Shown here in pieces: positions 33,189 through 40,279 of a stretch of DNA of 41,679 nt. This DNA comes from Robiginitalea sp. Its GTDB lineage: Bacteria; Bacteroidota; Bacteroidia; Flavobacteriales; Flavobacteriaceae. The DNA lies in assembly GCA_024638915.1 (NCBI GenBank), contig JAHEJJ010000026.1, positions 1-41,679 on the forward strand, in the 5' to 3' direction. The notes beneath the pieces were generated by a model. That model saw nothing but the letters and a program-made list of their open reading frames with translations. It had not been told where the DNA came from and did no database searches. The translations under genes and the position numbers were made by a program. How positions within the stretch are numbered: the stretch's first letter is position 1; each line of letters opens with the position of its first letter.

Positions 33189-34131
33189 CGATACGGATGT
33201 TTTTGATGCGGTAGGGCCTTTTGTTCTGTGATTCGTAATACGTACGAATGAGCAGCTCCATCACAATACCAATGGTAAAGAGCTGTATTCCGGCCAGGAT
33301 GAACATCATGCCGAAAATCAATAACGGCCGGTTACCGATATCCTGACCAAATCCCCATTTTATTGTAAAAAGGTAGACATTGATTCCGATACCCAAGACA
33401 ACTAGCAGCACCCCTAATATTCCGAAAAGATGGATCGGTCGTTGAAAATATTTGCGGATAAATAAAAGCAGCATCATATCGGCTACCACTTTAAAAACGC
33501 GTTCCAGTCCATATTTTGAAGTACCGGCATGCCGGGCATGGTGTTTTACAGGCACCTGCTTGATTTGAGCACCTTCCAGATAAGCTAAAAGCGTGATGAA
33601 TCGGTGCATTTCACCATAGAGATTCAATTCTTTTGCGATGTCTTTTGTAAAAACTTTTAGGGCACATCCGTTGTCTTTGATATCGAGTTTGGTGACCCGT
33701 CGTACCAGAAAATTGGCAATCTTGGAGGGAATTTTTTTCACCAGGGAATCCTTTCGTTTTTGACGGATTCCTGTTACCACATCATATTCGCCATTTACTA
33801 CCGGGCTGAGCATTTGGGGGATATCACTGGGGTCGTTTTGAAGATCCCCATCCATAGTGATGATATATTCGCCCTGAGCATAATCGATACCCGCGGCTAA
33901 TGCCAGACTTTGCCCATAATTCTTTTTTAGTGAAATAAGGTGAATCTTATCATCTTCCATTTCCCAGATTCTTTTCCTGGTGTGGTCTGTTGAGAAATCA
34001 TCGACATAAACGATCTGGTAGTGGTAACCTTTTAAGCTTTCGTGTATACTTTGGGTCAGCAATGCCACATTGTCCTCTTCATTATAAAGAGGTACCACCA
34101 CAGAAAGGAGCGACTGGGTATGAAGGTCCAT
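33172..34131 (-). CDS. GtrB/DPM-like GT2 glycosyltransferase (polyprenyl-phosphate sugar synthase type)
   Basis: A 319-residue enzyme with the GT2 N-domain LLSVVVPLYNEEDNVALLTQ and VYVDDFSTDHTRK, then DGDLQNDPSDIPQML (DxD motif), followed by two C-terminal hydrophobic segments (about residues 234-256 and 268-290). This is the layout of GtrB, ArnC and DPM-like enzymes that load a sugar onto polyprenyl phosphate. It is transcribed just before the flippase-like gene (17-base overlap), with GT39 and PAP2 genes converging from the other side; the four could form one pathway. The sugar is unknown. Confidence 0.93.
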   Translation of the reverse strand: MDLHTQSLLSVVVPLYNEEDNVALLTQSIHESLKGYHYQIVYVDDFSTDHTRKRIWEMEDDKIHLISLKKNYGQSLALAAGIDYAQGEYIITMDGDLQNDPSDIPQMLSPVVNGEYDVVTGIRQKRKDSLVKKIPSKIANFLVRRVTKLDIKDNGCALKVFTKDIAKELNLYGEMHRFITLLAYLEGAQIKQVPVKHHARHAGTSKYGLERVFKVVADMMLLLFIRKYFQRPIHLFGILGVLLVVLGIGINVYLFTIKWGFGQDIGNRPLLIFGMMFILAGIQLFTIGIVMELLIRTYYESQNKRPYRIKNIRIGGKTT

Positions 34132-34166
34132 TCAGGAATATTAGATATTGGTCAAATTTATGCTTT

Positions 34167-35213
34167 TTATTTAAGTTGTCGCCGATAGGCGGTTAGCAGT
34201 TCTTCTGCCGCCCTGAAGGGAGAAATTTCATTTATTTCGACTTTTCGGGTCATGTCCGAAATCTCCTTTTTCACTTCCGAATTTTGATAAAAGCCCTGGG
34301 TGAGTAATCGTTCGACAGTTTGAAGAAACCAATATTTGTTCTGTGATTTACGTTTTTTTTGAAAAGAACTGTTCTCACCGGTTAGTTTCACATAGTCCTC
34401 GATCAGATCCCAGATCTCGGTAATACCCCGGTTCTCTAGGGCAGAACAGGTAAGTACCCTGGGCGACCAGCTATTCTCTTTTGGGGGATAGAGGTGAAGT
34501 GCTCTTTCGAAATCACTTTTTGCCCTCAGAGCCCGTTTAAGATTGGCTCCGTCTGCTTTATTGATTACGACTGCATCTGCCATTTCCATAATCCCCCTTT
34601 TGATCCCCTGCAGTTCGTCACCGGCTCCGGCAAGTTTCAACAAAAGGAAAAAATCGACCATACTATGTACTGCCGTCTCACTTTGTCCTACCCCCACGGT
34701 TTCAATTAGCACCACATCGAAACCAGCGGCCTCACAAAGCACGATGCTTTCCCTGGTTTTCCTGGCAACACCACCCAATGAATCGCCTGAAGGGGAGGGT
34801 CTTATAAAAGCAAGGGAATCGTTAGCTAATAATGGCATTCTGGTTTTATCACCAAGTATGCTGCCTCTGCTAAGACTGCTCGTAGGGTCTACCGCCAGGA
34901 CTGCGACTTTTTTGCCCAGGGCTGTCATTGAAGTGCCCAGACTTTCGATAAATGTACTTTTACCCACACCGGGAACCCCTGTTATCCCCACCCGAATACT
35001 TTGGGTTTGCTTTGAGAGACAGTTTTCAATTATCTCGTAAGACTTTTGTTGGTGGTCCTGGTGAGTACTCTCCACAAGGGTTATGGCCCTTGCCAACAGG
35101 GTGGTATCCCCTTGGAGCACACCTTCGGTCAACTCTAAAACAGAAGGCATGCTGGTCCGCCTCCTGCGAGGTTTTGAGAATCCTTTCCGGACTTTATTCT
35201 TTGGTTTGGACAA
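34167..35213 (-). CDS. meaB: Methylmalonyl-CoA mutase-associated GTPase MeaB/ArgK-like
   Basis: MeaB is a G3E-type GTPase that protects and loads cobalamin for methylmalonyl-CoA mutase. The 348-residue protein has the family Walker A IRVGITGVPGVGKSTFIESLG (about residues 75-95), ETVGVGQSE, a NKADG base-recognition motif and AVDPTSSLSRGSILGDKTRM. The longest start is TTG, three bases past the stop of the upstream DUF2911 gene, with a basic N-terminal tail (KPKNKVRKGFSKPRRRRTS); an ATG 21 codons on (MPSVLELTEG) is plausible. No mutase gene lies in the window. Alternative: a related HypB-like GTPase is less likely given the motifs. Confidence 0.95.
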   Translation of the reverse strand: MSKPKNKVRKGFSKPRRRRTSMPSVLELTEGVLQGDTTLLARAITLVESTHQDHQQKSYEIIENCLSKQTQSIRVGITGVPGVGKSTFIESLGTSMTALGKKVAVLAVDPTSSLSRGSILGDKTRMPLLANDSLAFIRPSPSGDSLGGVARKTRESIVLCEAAGFDVVLIETVGVGQSETAVHSMVDFFLLLKLAGAGDELQGIKRGIMEMADAVVINKADGANLKRALRAKSDFERALHLYPPKENSWSPRVLTCSALENRGITEIWDLIEDYVKLTGENSSFQKKRKSQNKYWFLQTVERLLTQGFYQNSEVKKEISDMTRKVEINEISPFRAAEELLTAYRRQLK

Positions 35214-35216
35214 ATA

Positions 35217-35777
35217 TCAATTGTTAAGAGGTACCCTTATCCTTGTAGTATCCCAGTAAAGCCTCAAATAGAGCTGATCGGTATGTTCAAAATCTATTGT
35301 AAAACTCTCCACCGGAGCATCGAGCTCTTGAACCGGAACGCTCACTTCGAGTACGTCATATTCGGTATTTCTAGTGGTTTCACGACCTCCGCTACTTATG
35401 GTTACCCCCCAATCCGGAATTTCTTTGTTCAAAATGAGGGTCCAAGAAGTTCTGCCAGGGATGGTCCACATTGAATATTTTCCCGCAGCAAGTACCTTAT
35501 CCATCACCCTGATATCCGACTTGGACTCAAAAACAGTGGGCTCGTTTGCACCTGTCCGCCATACCTGATCGAAAGGGATCAGTTCCCCGAAAATCACCCT
35601 GTCCTTCTTAAATGGACTGCTATAATGAACGGCCAGATCAAAACCATTTTTGGTGTAGGCGGCAGTTTTTTCCGGGCTGTGCTTTTTAGTCTGCTCCCTC
35701 AGATAGGGCATTCCTACGAAGTAGAAAAGAAGTATAAGAGCAATGAGTATTCCGAGAATCCATTTTAAAATTTTCAT
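35217..35777 (-). CDS. DUF2911 domain protein, membrane-anchored
   Basis: The 186-residue protein starts at ATG (MKILKWILGILIALILLFYF), a strong N-terminal membrane or signal-anchor segment; a TTG two codons earlier is less likely. The domain carries the DUF2911 pattern FDQVWRTGANEPTVFESK, GKYSMWTIPGRTSWTLILNKE and a C-terminal FTIDFEHTDQLYLRLYWDTT. The family is common in Bacteroidota, usually exported and of unknown function. It lies 3 bases upstream of the meaB start and 26 bases after the aldose epimerase gene, so the three leftward genes may be co-transcribed. Confidence 0.88.
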   Translation of the reverse strand: MKILKWILGILIALILLFYFVGMPYLREQTKKHSPEKTAAYTKNGFDLAVHYSSPFKKDRVIFGELIPFDQVWRTGANEPTVFESKSDIRVMDKVLAAGKYSMWTIPGRTSWTLILNKEIPDWGVTISSGGRETTRNTEYDVLEVSVPVQELDAPVESFTIDFEHTDQLYLRLYWDTTRIRVPLNN

Positions 35778-35803
35778 GGTCAAAAGCGGTTTATTAGGTT
35801 GTT

Positions 35804-36712
35804 CTAAGTTACTAAATCAAATTCAAAAACAGCTTTGTTCAGGTAGGTTTCACCCGGATTGAGAATACTGGATGGAAATGAATTATTATTTGGCGCATCA
35901 GGATAGTTTTGGGTCTCAAAACAAATCGCAGCAAATTCCGGCGGCGTATAAATGACCACGGCAGGTTGATTGCTGCTAACCCGCATACGGATCCCCGAAA
36001 TATCTGAAAAAACCTCCCCCACATAGCCATCCACGGAGGCACAAACGAATGGCGTATCCATTCTTACCCTTCCAATTTTATTCGATTGCCGAAAATTGAA
36101 ATCGCTACCTTCTATCGGAATGATCCGGCCGGTGGGCAATAGTTTCTCATCGGTTTCGAGCAGGGCATCACTTATCAATCTAAGCGTGTAGTGATCGATT
36201 TGTGGCCGATCATCTAGTCTGAAGTAGCTATGATTGGTAAGATTAACAATAGTTGGTCTGTCGGTCACTGCCCGATGTTCTATTACTAAGGAATTGTTTT
36301 TAAGTGTATAACGGATGCTAACCTTGAGTTCACCGGGGTAGCCTTCTTCCATGTGTGGGCTCAGGTAAGTGAATTGCAGGCTTGGATGACTACTATCATC
36401 TACTTGCTCGATTTTCCAGGTCTTTTTGCCAAAACCGGCACTCCCTCCGTGTAAATGAACACCATTTTCTGTATACAAGTTGTAGACTTCATTGCCGATA
36501 CGGAAACCCCCTCCTGATATTCTTCCTGCAAAACGGCCTACAGTTGCCCCAAGCGAAATCTGATCAGAAATATAGTCTTTCGGATTTTTTAAGGAGGCGA
36601 CTACATTGAACCAGCGCCCATCTTTATTACGAAACATAAGCTTCTGGATCACAGCACCATAATCGAGTGCCGTCAGCCTTAATTCGCTATTTTTAATTGT
36701 AACTTGTTTCAA
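35804..36712 (-). CDS. galM: Aldose 1-epimerase (GalM-type)
   Basis: Aldose epimerases interconvert the alpha and beta anomers of sugars such as galactose and glucose. The 302-residue protein shows the conserved ALDYGAVIQKLMF, the GVHLHGGSAGFGKKTW block, the catalytic His in VNLTNHSYFRL and the catalytic Glu in LNPGETYLNKAVFEF near the end. No signal peptide, so it is cytoplasmic. The start seems to be TTG (MKQVTIKNSELRL), preceded by an AGGAG three bases before it, a rather close Shine-Dalgarno. It is divergent from the ECF sigma gene. Some Bacteroidota have several paralogues; the exact sugar is not readable. Confidence 0.94.
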   Translation of the reverse strand: MKQVTIKNSELRLTALDYGAVIQKLMFRNKDGRWFNVVASLKNPKDYISDQISLGATVGRFAGRISGGGFRIGNEVYNLYTENGVHLHGGSAGFGKKTWKIEQVDDSSHPSLQFTYLSPHMEEGYPGELKVSIRYTLKNNSLVIEHRAVTDRPTIVNLTNHSYFRLDDRPQIDHYTLRLISDALLETDEKLLPTGRIIPIEGSDFNFRQSNKIGRVRMDTPFVCASVDGYVGEVFSDISGIRMRVSSNQPAVVIYTPPEFAAICFETQNYPDAPNNNSFPSSILNPGETYLNKAVFEFDLVT

Positions 36713-36736
36713 AGTCTCCTTTTTTTTCTAAAAATA

Positions 36737-36754
36737 CTTGTTTTTTGAAACAAG
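36737..36754. other. Perfect inverted repeat upstream of the ECF sigma gene
   Basis: CTTGTTT (36737-36743) and AAACAAG (36748-36754) form a 7-bp stem with a 4-base TTTG loop, followed on the + strand by an AATTTTTTTT tract. It lies between divergent galM and the sigma gene. It could be an operator for a dimeric regulator, a promoter-region hairpin or a weak terminator-like leader element; nothing in the sequence decides between these. Confidence 0.5.
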
Positions 36755-36800
36755 CAATTTTTTTTGCCGTCTTTCATTATAACAACAACATCCGTCAGAA

Positions 36801-37358
36801 TTGGAATCCAAACTTTCCTTTCAAATTGAATTGGTAGAAAAATGTAAGGCCAATGACCGAAAAGCTCAAATGAAGCTTTATCGCCAGTACTGCGACGGGA
36901 TGTTCTGCGTGGCGATGCGCTTCCTAAAAAGCGAGGATGATGCGGAGGATGTCTTACAGGAATCGTTTATCAAGGCATTTCAAAAACTCGATCAATTTAG
37001 GGGCGATGTGACCTTTGGCGCCTGGCTAAAACGAATAGTAATCAATAAATGCCTTGATTTTATTAAGGCCAAGAAAGTTACCTACACGGAATTCAGGGAA
37101 CATACTCTCCGTATAGTGGAGGACGAAGACTGGACAGTAGAAGTGGGGATTTCCATGCAGCAGGTTAAAGAGGTTATGCAGCAATTACCCGAGAAATACA
37201 GGTTTGTCGTGCAACTATTTTTGGTAGAAGGATATGATCATCAGGAGATATCACAAATTCTGGGCTTGAGAGAGGCCACCTGCCGGACCAGATTATTGAG
37301 AGGTAAAGGATATTTAAAGGAATTATTAAAAGAAAAACGTTATGTCACAGGATCTTAG
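36801..37358 (+). CDS. ECF-type RNA polymerase sigma factor
   Basis: The 185-residue protein has the two domains of ECF sigma factors: region 2 (VEKCKANDRKAQMKLYRQYC to DVLQESFIKAFQKLDQFRG, then TFGAWLKRIVINKCLDF) and region 4 (MQQLPEKYRFVVQLFLVEGYDHQEIS to QILGLREATCRTRLLRGKG). The start is TTG (MESKLSFQIELVEKC); no upstream ATG in frame. It overlaps the next gene by 17 bases. ECF factors respond to envelope or other stress and are held by a membrane anti-sigma factor; the next gene fits that slot. The target promoters are unknown. Confidence 0.95.
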   Translation: MESKLSFQIELVEKCKANDRKAQMKLYRQYCDGMFCVAMRFLKSEDDAEDVLQESFIKAFQKLDQFRGDVTFGAWLKRIVINKCLDFIKAKKVTYTEFREHTLRIVEDEDWTVEVGISMQQVKEVMQQLPEKYRFVVQLFLVEGYDHQEISQILGLREATCRTRLLRGKGYLKELLKEKRYVTGS

Positions 37359-37926
37359 AGAGCTTTTTGAAAGTGAAAGGGACAATAAACATCGCATGAA
37401 AGAGGGACATGAGTCGAGGTTCTTAAAGCGATTGGATACCGCCATGCCGATTCAGAAAAAAAATAGATGGAGATTTTGGTCGGTGGCTGCTTCGGTAATA
37501 TTGCTTCTTGGGATCGGAAGCTACTATTTCAGCTTCAAAGAACAAGATATCCCTACCAAGACTATAGTGCTTGATAAAGCCGATGATCTTCAGAAGGAAA
37601 AGGGAATATCCCTCGGCGACCTATCGCCGGACCTGCGGAAACTTGAGGATTATTATATGGCGAATATCAACCTCGAAATTTCACAACTCGAAGTATCAGC
37701 CGAAAATAAGGAGCTGGTAGACAATTTTATGGAACGGCTATCAGATCTGAACATAGAATACCATGAGTTGAATAAAGAGTTGAATGCAATGGGCCCTAAT
37801 GATCAGACTATTTCAGCGCTGATCCGAAACCTTCAGTTGCGACTGGATCTGCTACTCAGATTAAAAAATAAACTAAATGAATTTAAATCATCGAACAATG
37901 AACAAGTCAAAAAAAATAGTATTTAA
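37342..37926 (+). CDS. Single-TM protein, probable anti-sigma factor
   Basis: The 194-residue protein has a charged cytoplasmic N-terminal part of about 43 residues (MSQDLRELFESERDNKHRMK, then GHESRFLKRLDTAMP), one membrane segment at about 46-66 (WSVAASVILLLGIGSYYF) and an extracytoplasmic helical domain rich in heptads (about 107-185). This fits an anti-sigma factor by position and topology, but it lacks the zinc HxxxCxxC motif of ZAS types and has no Cys in the N-domain. It overlaps the sigma gene by 17 bases and the next gene by 29 bases, so all three are one translation-coupled operon. Not a recognised family by motif alone. Confidence 0.82.
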   Translation: MSQDLRELFESERDNKHRMKEGHESRFLKRLDTAMPIQKKNRWRFWSVAASVILLLGIGSYYFSFKEQDIPTKTIVLDKADDLQKEKGISLGDLSPDLRKLEDYYMANINLEISQLEVSAENKELVDNFMERLSDLNIEYHELNKELNAMGPNDQTISALIRNLQLRLDLLLRLKNKLNEFKSSNNEQVKKNSI

Positions 37927-39385
37927 ATCAATTGTGGTATCTGCGCTCTTTACCTTTTATGGGACGGTGGCACAAACCCAGAAGAAGACCTATTCGGAGA
38001 CCTTTAATGTGAATAAAAACACGGTTATTAATGTGAATACAAGCCATACCGATATCGAGTTCGATACCTGGAATAAAAATCAGGTATCCGTTGAGGCGGT
38101 AATCGAATTGGAAGGGGCTACAGAAGAAGAAGCTCAGAGATATTTTGAGAATAATGGAATAAAAATACTTGGTAATAGTTCAGAGATCGAAATAAGCACT
38201 AAAAATACTGCTTCGTGGGGTCCATATATGGCTGGGGTCCCTGGGTTGGATGAAGATATTGTGATTGAAATACCCGATATCGCTCCCTTCTTTGCAGATA
38301 TAGAAATCCCTGATTTGCCCGAAATTCCACAGTTAGAGGCTTTGCCTCCCATGCCACCACTCCCACCCATGGAATTTGGAGAATTTGATTACAAGGAATA
38401 CCAGGAAAGAGGTGAGGCCTATCTTATAGAATGGAGTGAACAATTTCGAGAAAGTTTCGATGAAGAATGGGCAGAGCATATTAAAGAATGGGGAGAACAG
38501 TATAAAGCCCAGATGGAAGAATATCGTGATCATCAGGAGCAATATAAACAGGAACATGAGGCTATGCGCGAAGAACGACTGAAGGAGCAGGAAGAGCTGA
38601 GGAAAGAGGCGGAAGAGATCCATAAGGAAGCCAAACAAATGCAGAAGGAAGCATTAAAGGGGGCGAGAAAAATGCAGGAGGAACAGCGCCGTATGCACCG
38701 TAATGTGATCATATCTGGAGACCAGGTCAAAGCTCCAAAAGTGTATTATTATTCCCCGGACGGTAAAAGTGGAAAATATAAGGTAAAGCGCACGATTAAA
38801 ATAAAAATGCCAAAATCGGTGAAGCTCAATATGAATGTGCGCCATGGAGAGGTAAAGTTGGCAGAAACCACCATAGATATCAAAGCAACCTTGTCTTACG
38901 CAAGGTTGCTGGCCTATACTATCGAAGGAGATCAGACAGATATCGTGGCCGCCTATTCCCCCGTCCGTGTCGAACAATGGAATGTAGGGAAGCTAAACAC
39001 AAAATACTCGGGTGACATAGCTTTGAATGATGTCAGATTCCTGACACTAGACGCTACCTCTTCCGATGTAACCATCAACCGTTTATTGAAAAAGGCAAAG
39101 CTCAATAATAATCTGGGATCGCTCGACATAAAATCCGTGTCCCCTGAATTTTCAGGGATAGAAATCTCAGTAAAGAATGGTCAGTTGAAGTGTGTTTTGC
39201 CTGAAACCGCTTTTAATATCAAGACCAGCGGAACATATAGTTCGGTCCAACTCCCTAAAAGCTTAGTTGTAGAAAACTCCGAGAATCATTCGCAAAAAGT
39301 GAAGCAGGGTTATTATTTGAGGAATGATTCCGATAAGTTTATCATTATTGATTCGAGCTATAGTGAAGTGTCCTTAAGACAATAA
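37898..39385 (+). CDS. DUF4097-like exported protein with long charged helical insertion
   Basis: I start at the ATG giving MNKSKKIVFKSIVVSALF, a signal peptide ending near GTVAQ. The open frame extends seven codons upstream without a better start. The 495-residue protein begins and ends in beta-rich stretches (FNVNKNTVINVNTSHTDIEF; LSYARLLAYTIEGDQTDIV; SSDVTINRLLKK; SLDIKSVSPEFSGIEIS) like DUF4097/adhesin-type beta-helix proteins. About residues 164-268 form a different, highly charged helical segment (EQFRESFDEEWAEHIKEW to LRKEAEEIHKEAKQMQKEA) after a PMPPLPPME linker. It overlaps the anti-sigma-like gene by 29 bases and meets the opposing CBM9 gene with no gap. Function unknown; envelope sensing or scaffolding is inference. 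Confidence 0.85.
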   Translation: MNKSKKIVFKSIVVSALFTFYGTVAQTQKKTYSETFNVNKNTVINVNTSHTDIEFDTWNKNQVSVEAVIELEGATEEEAQRYFENNGIKILGNSSEIEISTKNTASWGPYMAGVPGLDEDIVIEIPDIAPFFADIEIPDLPEIPQLEALPPMPPLPPMEFGEFDYKEYQERGEAYLIEWSEQFRESFDEEWAEHIKEWGEQYKAQMEEYRDHQEQYKQEHEAMREERLKEQEELRKEAEEIHKEAKQMQKEALKGARKMQEEQRRMHRNVIISGDQVKAPKVYYYSPDGKSGKYKVKRTIKIKMPKSVKLNMNVRHGEVKLAETTIDIKATLSYARLLAYTIEGDQTDIVAAYSPVRVEQWNVGKLNTKYSGDIALNDVRFLTLDATSSDVTINRLLKKAKLNNNLGSLDIKSVSPEFSGIEISVKNGQLKCVLPETAFNIKTSGTYSSVQLPKSLVVENSENHSQKVKQGYYLRNDSDKFIIIDSSYSEVSLRQ

Positions 39386-40120
39386 CTATTCTTTTAACAC
39401 CAAGGTCCCGAATATATCTGCGTTTATCCACCCCTGGTTCTTGTCTTCCCCCGGCACAAATACCGAACCTATAAAATTTTCCCTTTCCTTGCTGCCGTCG
39501 TTATCACAATAGGCAACTGCAAAGCCAATTTTCTTGTCTGCCTCGAGGCGCACGGGAGTATTGCTTCCCGCGTCCATATAGGAGTCGGGGTATAATTTAA
39601 TACTCATCTCCCATATGCCTACATTCCCATCGATATTGATACGGGTAAAAACGTGTTCATTATATAAACAGGCTTCTCTGTCTGGCGCAATATCGACCAC
39701 ATTCCCGTCTAGGGCTATATGATAGGCAAATGCATTGTGATTGTATTGATGCAAGCCCCCGGAATTATCTTCATCGATGAATATCTCAACACAGTCATCG
39801 TCCCAATATCTTTTAAGAGGATCTTTGCGCTGGTCGTAAAAGATGTCATCCGTGATCTCAACTAAAACAAACATATGTTTCGTATCCCAAAGGAGCTTAT
39901 ACCTGCCTTTGAAATCGGTATGGTCTATCGCTTCTCCAAGCCAAATTTGGTCTAAAGGGTACCATTGGGCTTTATGCCACGCATTTTCGGTGGCCTTACC
40001 GTCGATAGTGATAGGTGAGCTTACGCTAAAAACCTCAATAAGCTGATGGTCTTCCTTGGTTCGAAGGTCACCACAGGCAAGAAGGCCTAAGGTGAGGCAT
40101 AACACAATTATACGATTCAT
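39386..40120 (-). CDS. CBM9-like carbohydrate-binding lipoprotein
   Basis: The 244-residue protein has a lipoprotein signal (IIVLCLTLGLLAC, Cys at 16). Its domain matches the CBM9-like / carbohydrate-binding family 9-like group: ITIDGKATENAWHKAQWYPL, GRYKLLWDTKHMFVLVEITD, RYWDDDCVEIFIDEDNSGG and WEMSIKLYPDSYM. Such proteins bind sugars, or act as the non-catalytic part of surface glycan systems. It is 159 bases downstream of the oxidoreductase gene on the same strand. No catalytic residues can be assigned; I infer a binding or processing role. Confidence 0.9.
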   Translation of the reverse strand: MNRIIVLCLTLGLLACGDLRTKEDHQLIEVFSVSSPITIDGKATENAWHKAQWYPLDQIWLGEAIDHTDFKGRYKLLWDTKHMFVLVEITDDIFYDQRKDPLKRYWDDDCVEIFIDEDNSGGLHQYNHNAFAYHIALDGNVVDIAPDREACLYNEHVFTRINIDGNVGIWEMSIKLYPDSYMDAGSNTPVRLEADKKIGFAVAYCDNDGSKERENFIGSVFVPGEDKNQGWINADIFGTLVLKE

Positions 40121-40279
40121 AGTTCATAGGTTTGGGGTTACTATGAAATTACGTCAGTAAAATCTCATTCCAAGATACAATTTTATTCGTTATCACCCAT
40201 CCTGACTCTTATACGCTCCTTTGCATGTTTATTTGCAAGGGTAAGTCCTTTGGCATGACCGCCACTTTCTCATCCTAAG

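Noticed and set aside
34167-35213. Possible link of meaB to a methylmalonyl-CoA mutase pathway
   Set aside because: No mutase gene is in the window, so only the GTPase itself can be called.
38134-38977. Several leftward open frames opposite the DUF4097-like gene
   Set aside because: They arise from the repetitive Glu/Lys codons of the coiled-coil region read backwards; low complexity, no motif.
40123-40279. Imperfect dyad near 40220-40245 (CCTTTGCA ... TTGCAAGG) and a short frame after the oxidoreductase gene
   Set aside because: The dyad has mismatched arms and lacks a T run, and the short frames match nothing; a TATCTTGG near the CBM9 gene is only a partial -7 match.
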